NCBI GenBank assembly: GCA_900548365.1
Contig: URKM01000048.1
Location: 1-14,394 of the forward strand
DNA length: 14,394 nucleotides
From: an uncultured Collinsella sp.
GTDB taxonomy: Bacteria > Actinomycetota > Coriobacteriia > Coriobacteriales > Coriobacteriaceae
Reading direction: 5' to 3'
Part shown: positions 13,996 to 14,394 of the stretch, piece by piece
How the letters are laid out: every line of letters begins with the position of its first letter
Position numbering within the stretch: the first letter of the stretch is position 1
Made by a program: the position numbers and the translations under genes
The notes under the pieces: generated by a model
Databases searched by the model: none
Told to the model about the DNA's origin: nothing
Seen by the model: the letters and a program-made list of their open reading frames with translations, nothing else

Positions 13996-14114
13996 GCGGC
14001 ACACCGCCCCTCACATCACTTGATGGCAATCGCGCTACCGTCCGCCCGGCTCCGAGAGCGTCCCGCGCATCCCCTTGGTCGAGCGGGGGTACGCGCAGGA
14101 TCGTAAAGCGCGAT

Positions 14115-14150
14115 CAAATAAAAAAGAGGGGCGCGCGCAGCACCCCTCTC
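14115..14150 (-). terminator. Intrinsic terminator after rplQ
   Basis: On the minus strand AGAGGGG and CCCCTCT form a 7-bp stem with a GC-rich loop, followed by TTTTTTATTTG. It lies about 35 bp past the rplQ stop and should end the ribosomal-protein transcript before the ECF genes. Confidence 0.93.
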
Positions 14151-14183
14151 ATAAGTCGCATCGAATCCCTTCGGGATCACACG

Positions 14184-14394
14184 CTACTCGGCAGCCTCCT
14201 CGGCAGCCTCGGTCTCCTCAGCAGCCTCGACCTTGGCCTCGACCTTCTTGGGAGCAGCGGCCTTCTTCGGGGCCTTCTTCACAACCGGCTCGGTGACGAG
14301 CTCGATGATGACCATCTCGGCGTTGTCGCCCTTACGGGTGCCGAGCTTCATGATGCGGGTGTAACCGCCGTTGCGGTCGGCCCACATGCCCTGA
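14184..14394 (-). CDS. rplQ: Ribosomal protein bL17, C-terminal part
   Basis: The 3' end of the gene for large-subunit protein bL17; the 5' part lies beyond the window. In frame, the visible product starts QGMWADRNGGYTRIMKLG and continues RKGDNAEMVIIELV, which is the conserved C-terminal core of bL17 (A-DR-GGYTRI-KLG-R-GD). The core is followed by about 38 residues rich in Ala, Lys and Glu: a basic KKAPKKAAAPKK run, then an acidic Glu/Ala tail. Such extensions are common in actinobacterial bL17. The gene normally closes the rpsM-rpsK-rpsD-rpoA-rplQ operon, and the terminator just downstream agrees with that. Confidence 0.95.
   Translation of the reverse strand, partial: QGMWADRNGGYTRIMKLGTRKGDNAEMVIIELVTEPVVKKAPKKAAAPKKVEAKVEAAEETEAAEEAAE

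Overview
The window is GC-rich (about 65% by eye) and densely coded, with strong Shine-Dalgarno sites and occasional TTG/GTG starts. The gene order rplQ - ECF ATPase - EcfT - truA, the fused ECF ATPase, ArgR, a U32 peptidase-family protein and Cof-type HAD phosphatases fit a high-GC actinomycete. I lean towards a Coriobacteriia member such as Collinsella. This is inferred from gene content and base composition, not from any search.

Layout, left to right. (1) 58-1719: two Cof-type HAD phosphatases, convergent, 24 bp apart. (2) 1720-2427: about 700 bp without a gene, built from short tandem, inverted and dispersed repeats with an AT-rich pocket. It ends at the tyrS terminator. (3) 2428-3642 (-): tyrS, TTG start. 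(4) 3867-5966 (-): a long U32-family protein resembling RlhA-type RNA hydroxylation factors. (5) 6142-8331 (+): a class A penicillin-binding protein, divergent from U32, with a long acidic/Pro-Glu/Thr-Pro tail and a clear terminator. (6) 8585-9129 (-): argR, followed by an overlapping 35-codon single-pass membrane microprotein gene (TAATG). (7) 9130-9476: an AT-rich gap upstream of argR. (8) 9477-13995 (-): a fused double ECF ATPase, EcfT, TruA and a GT2 glycosyltransferase, probably one transcription unit. (9) 14184-14394 (-): the 3' end of rplQ with its own terminator.

Most genes are core functions: translation (tyrS, truA, rplQ, possibly the U32 protein), vitamin or metal uptake energisation (EcfAA-EcfT, with S components encoded elsewhere), peptidoglycan synthesis (PBP) and arginine-responsive regulation (ArgR). 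I see no phage, CRISPR, IS transposase, tRNA or rRNA. The least conventional items are the microprotein gene coupled to argR, the repeat mosaic at 1900-2360, an Asn in place of the first Asp of ArgR's usual effector-site motif, and the PBP tail.
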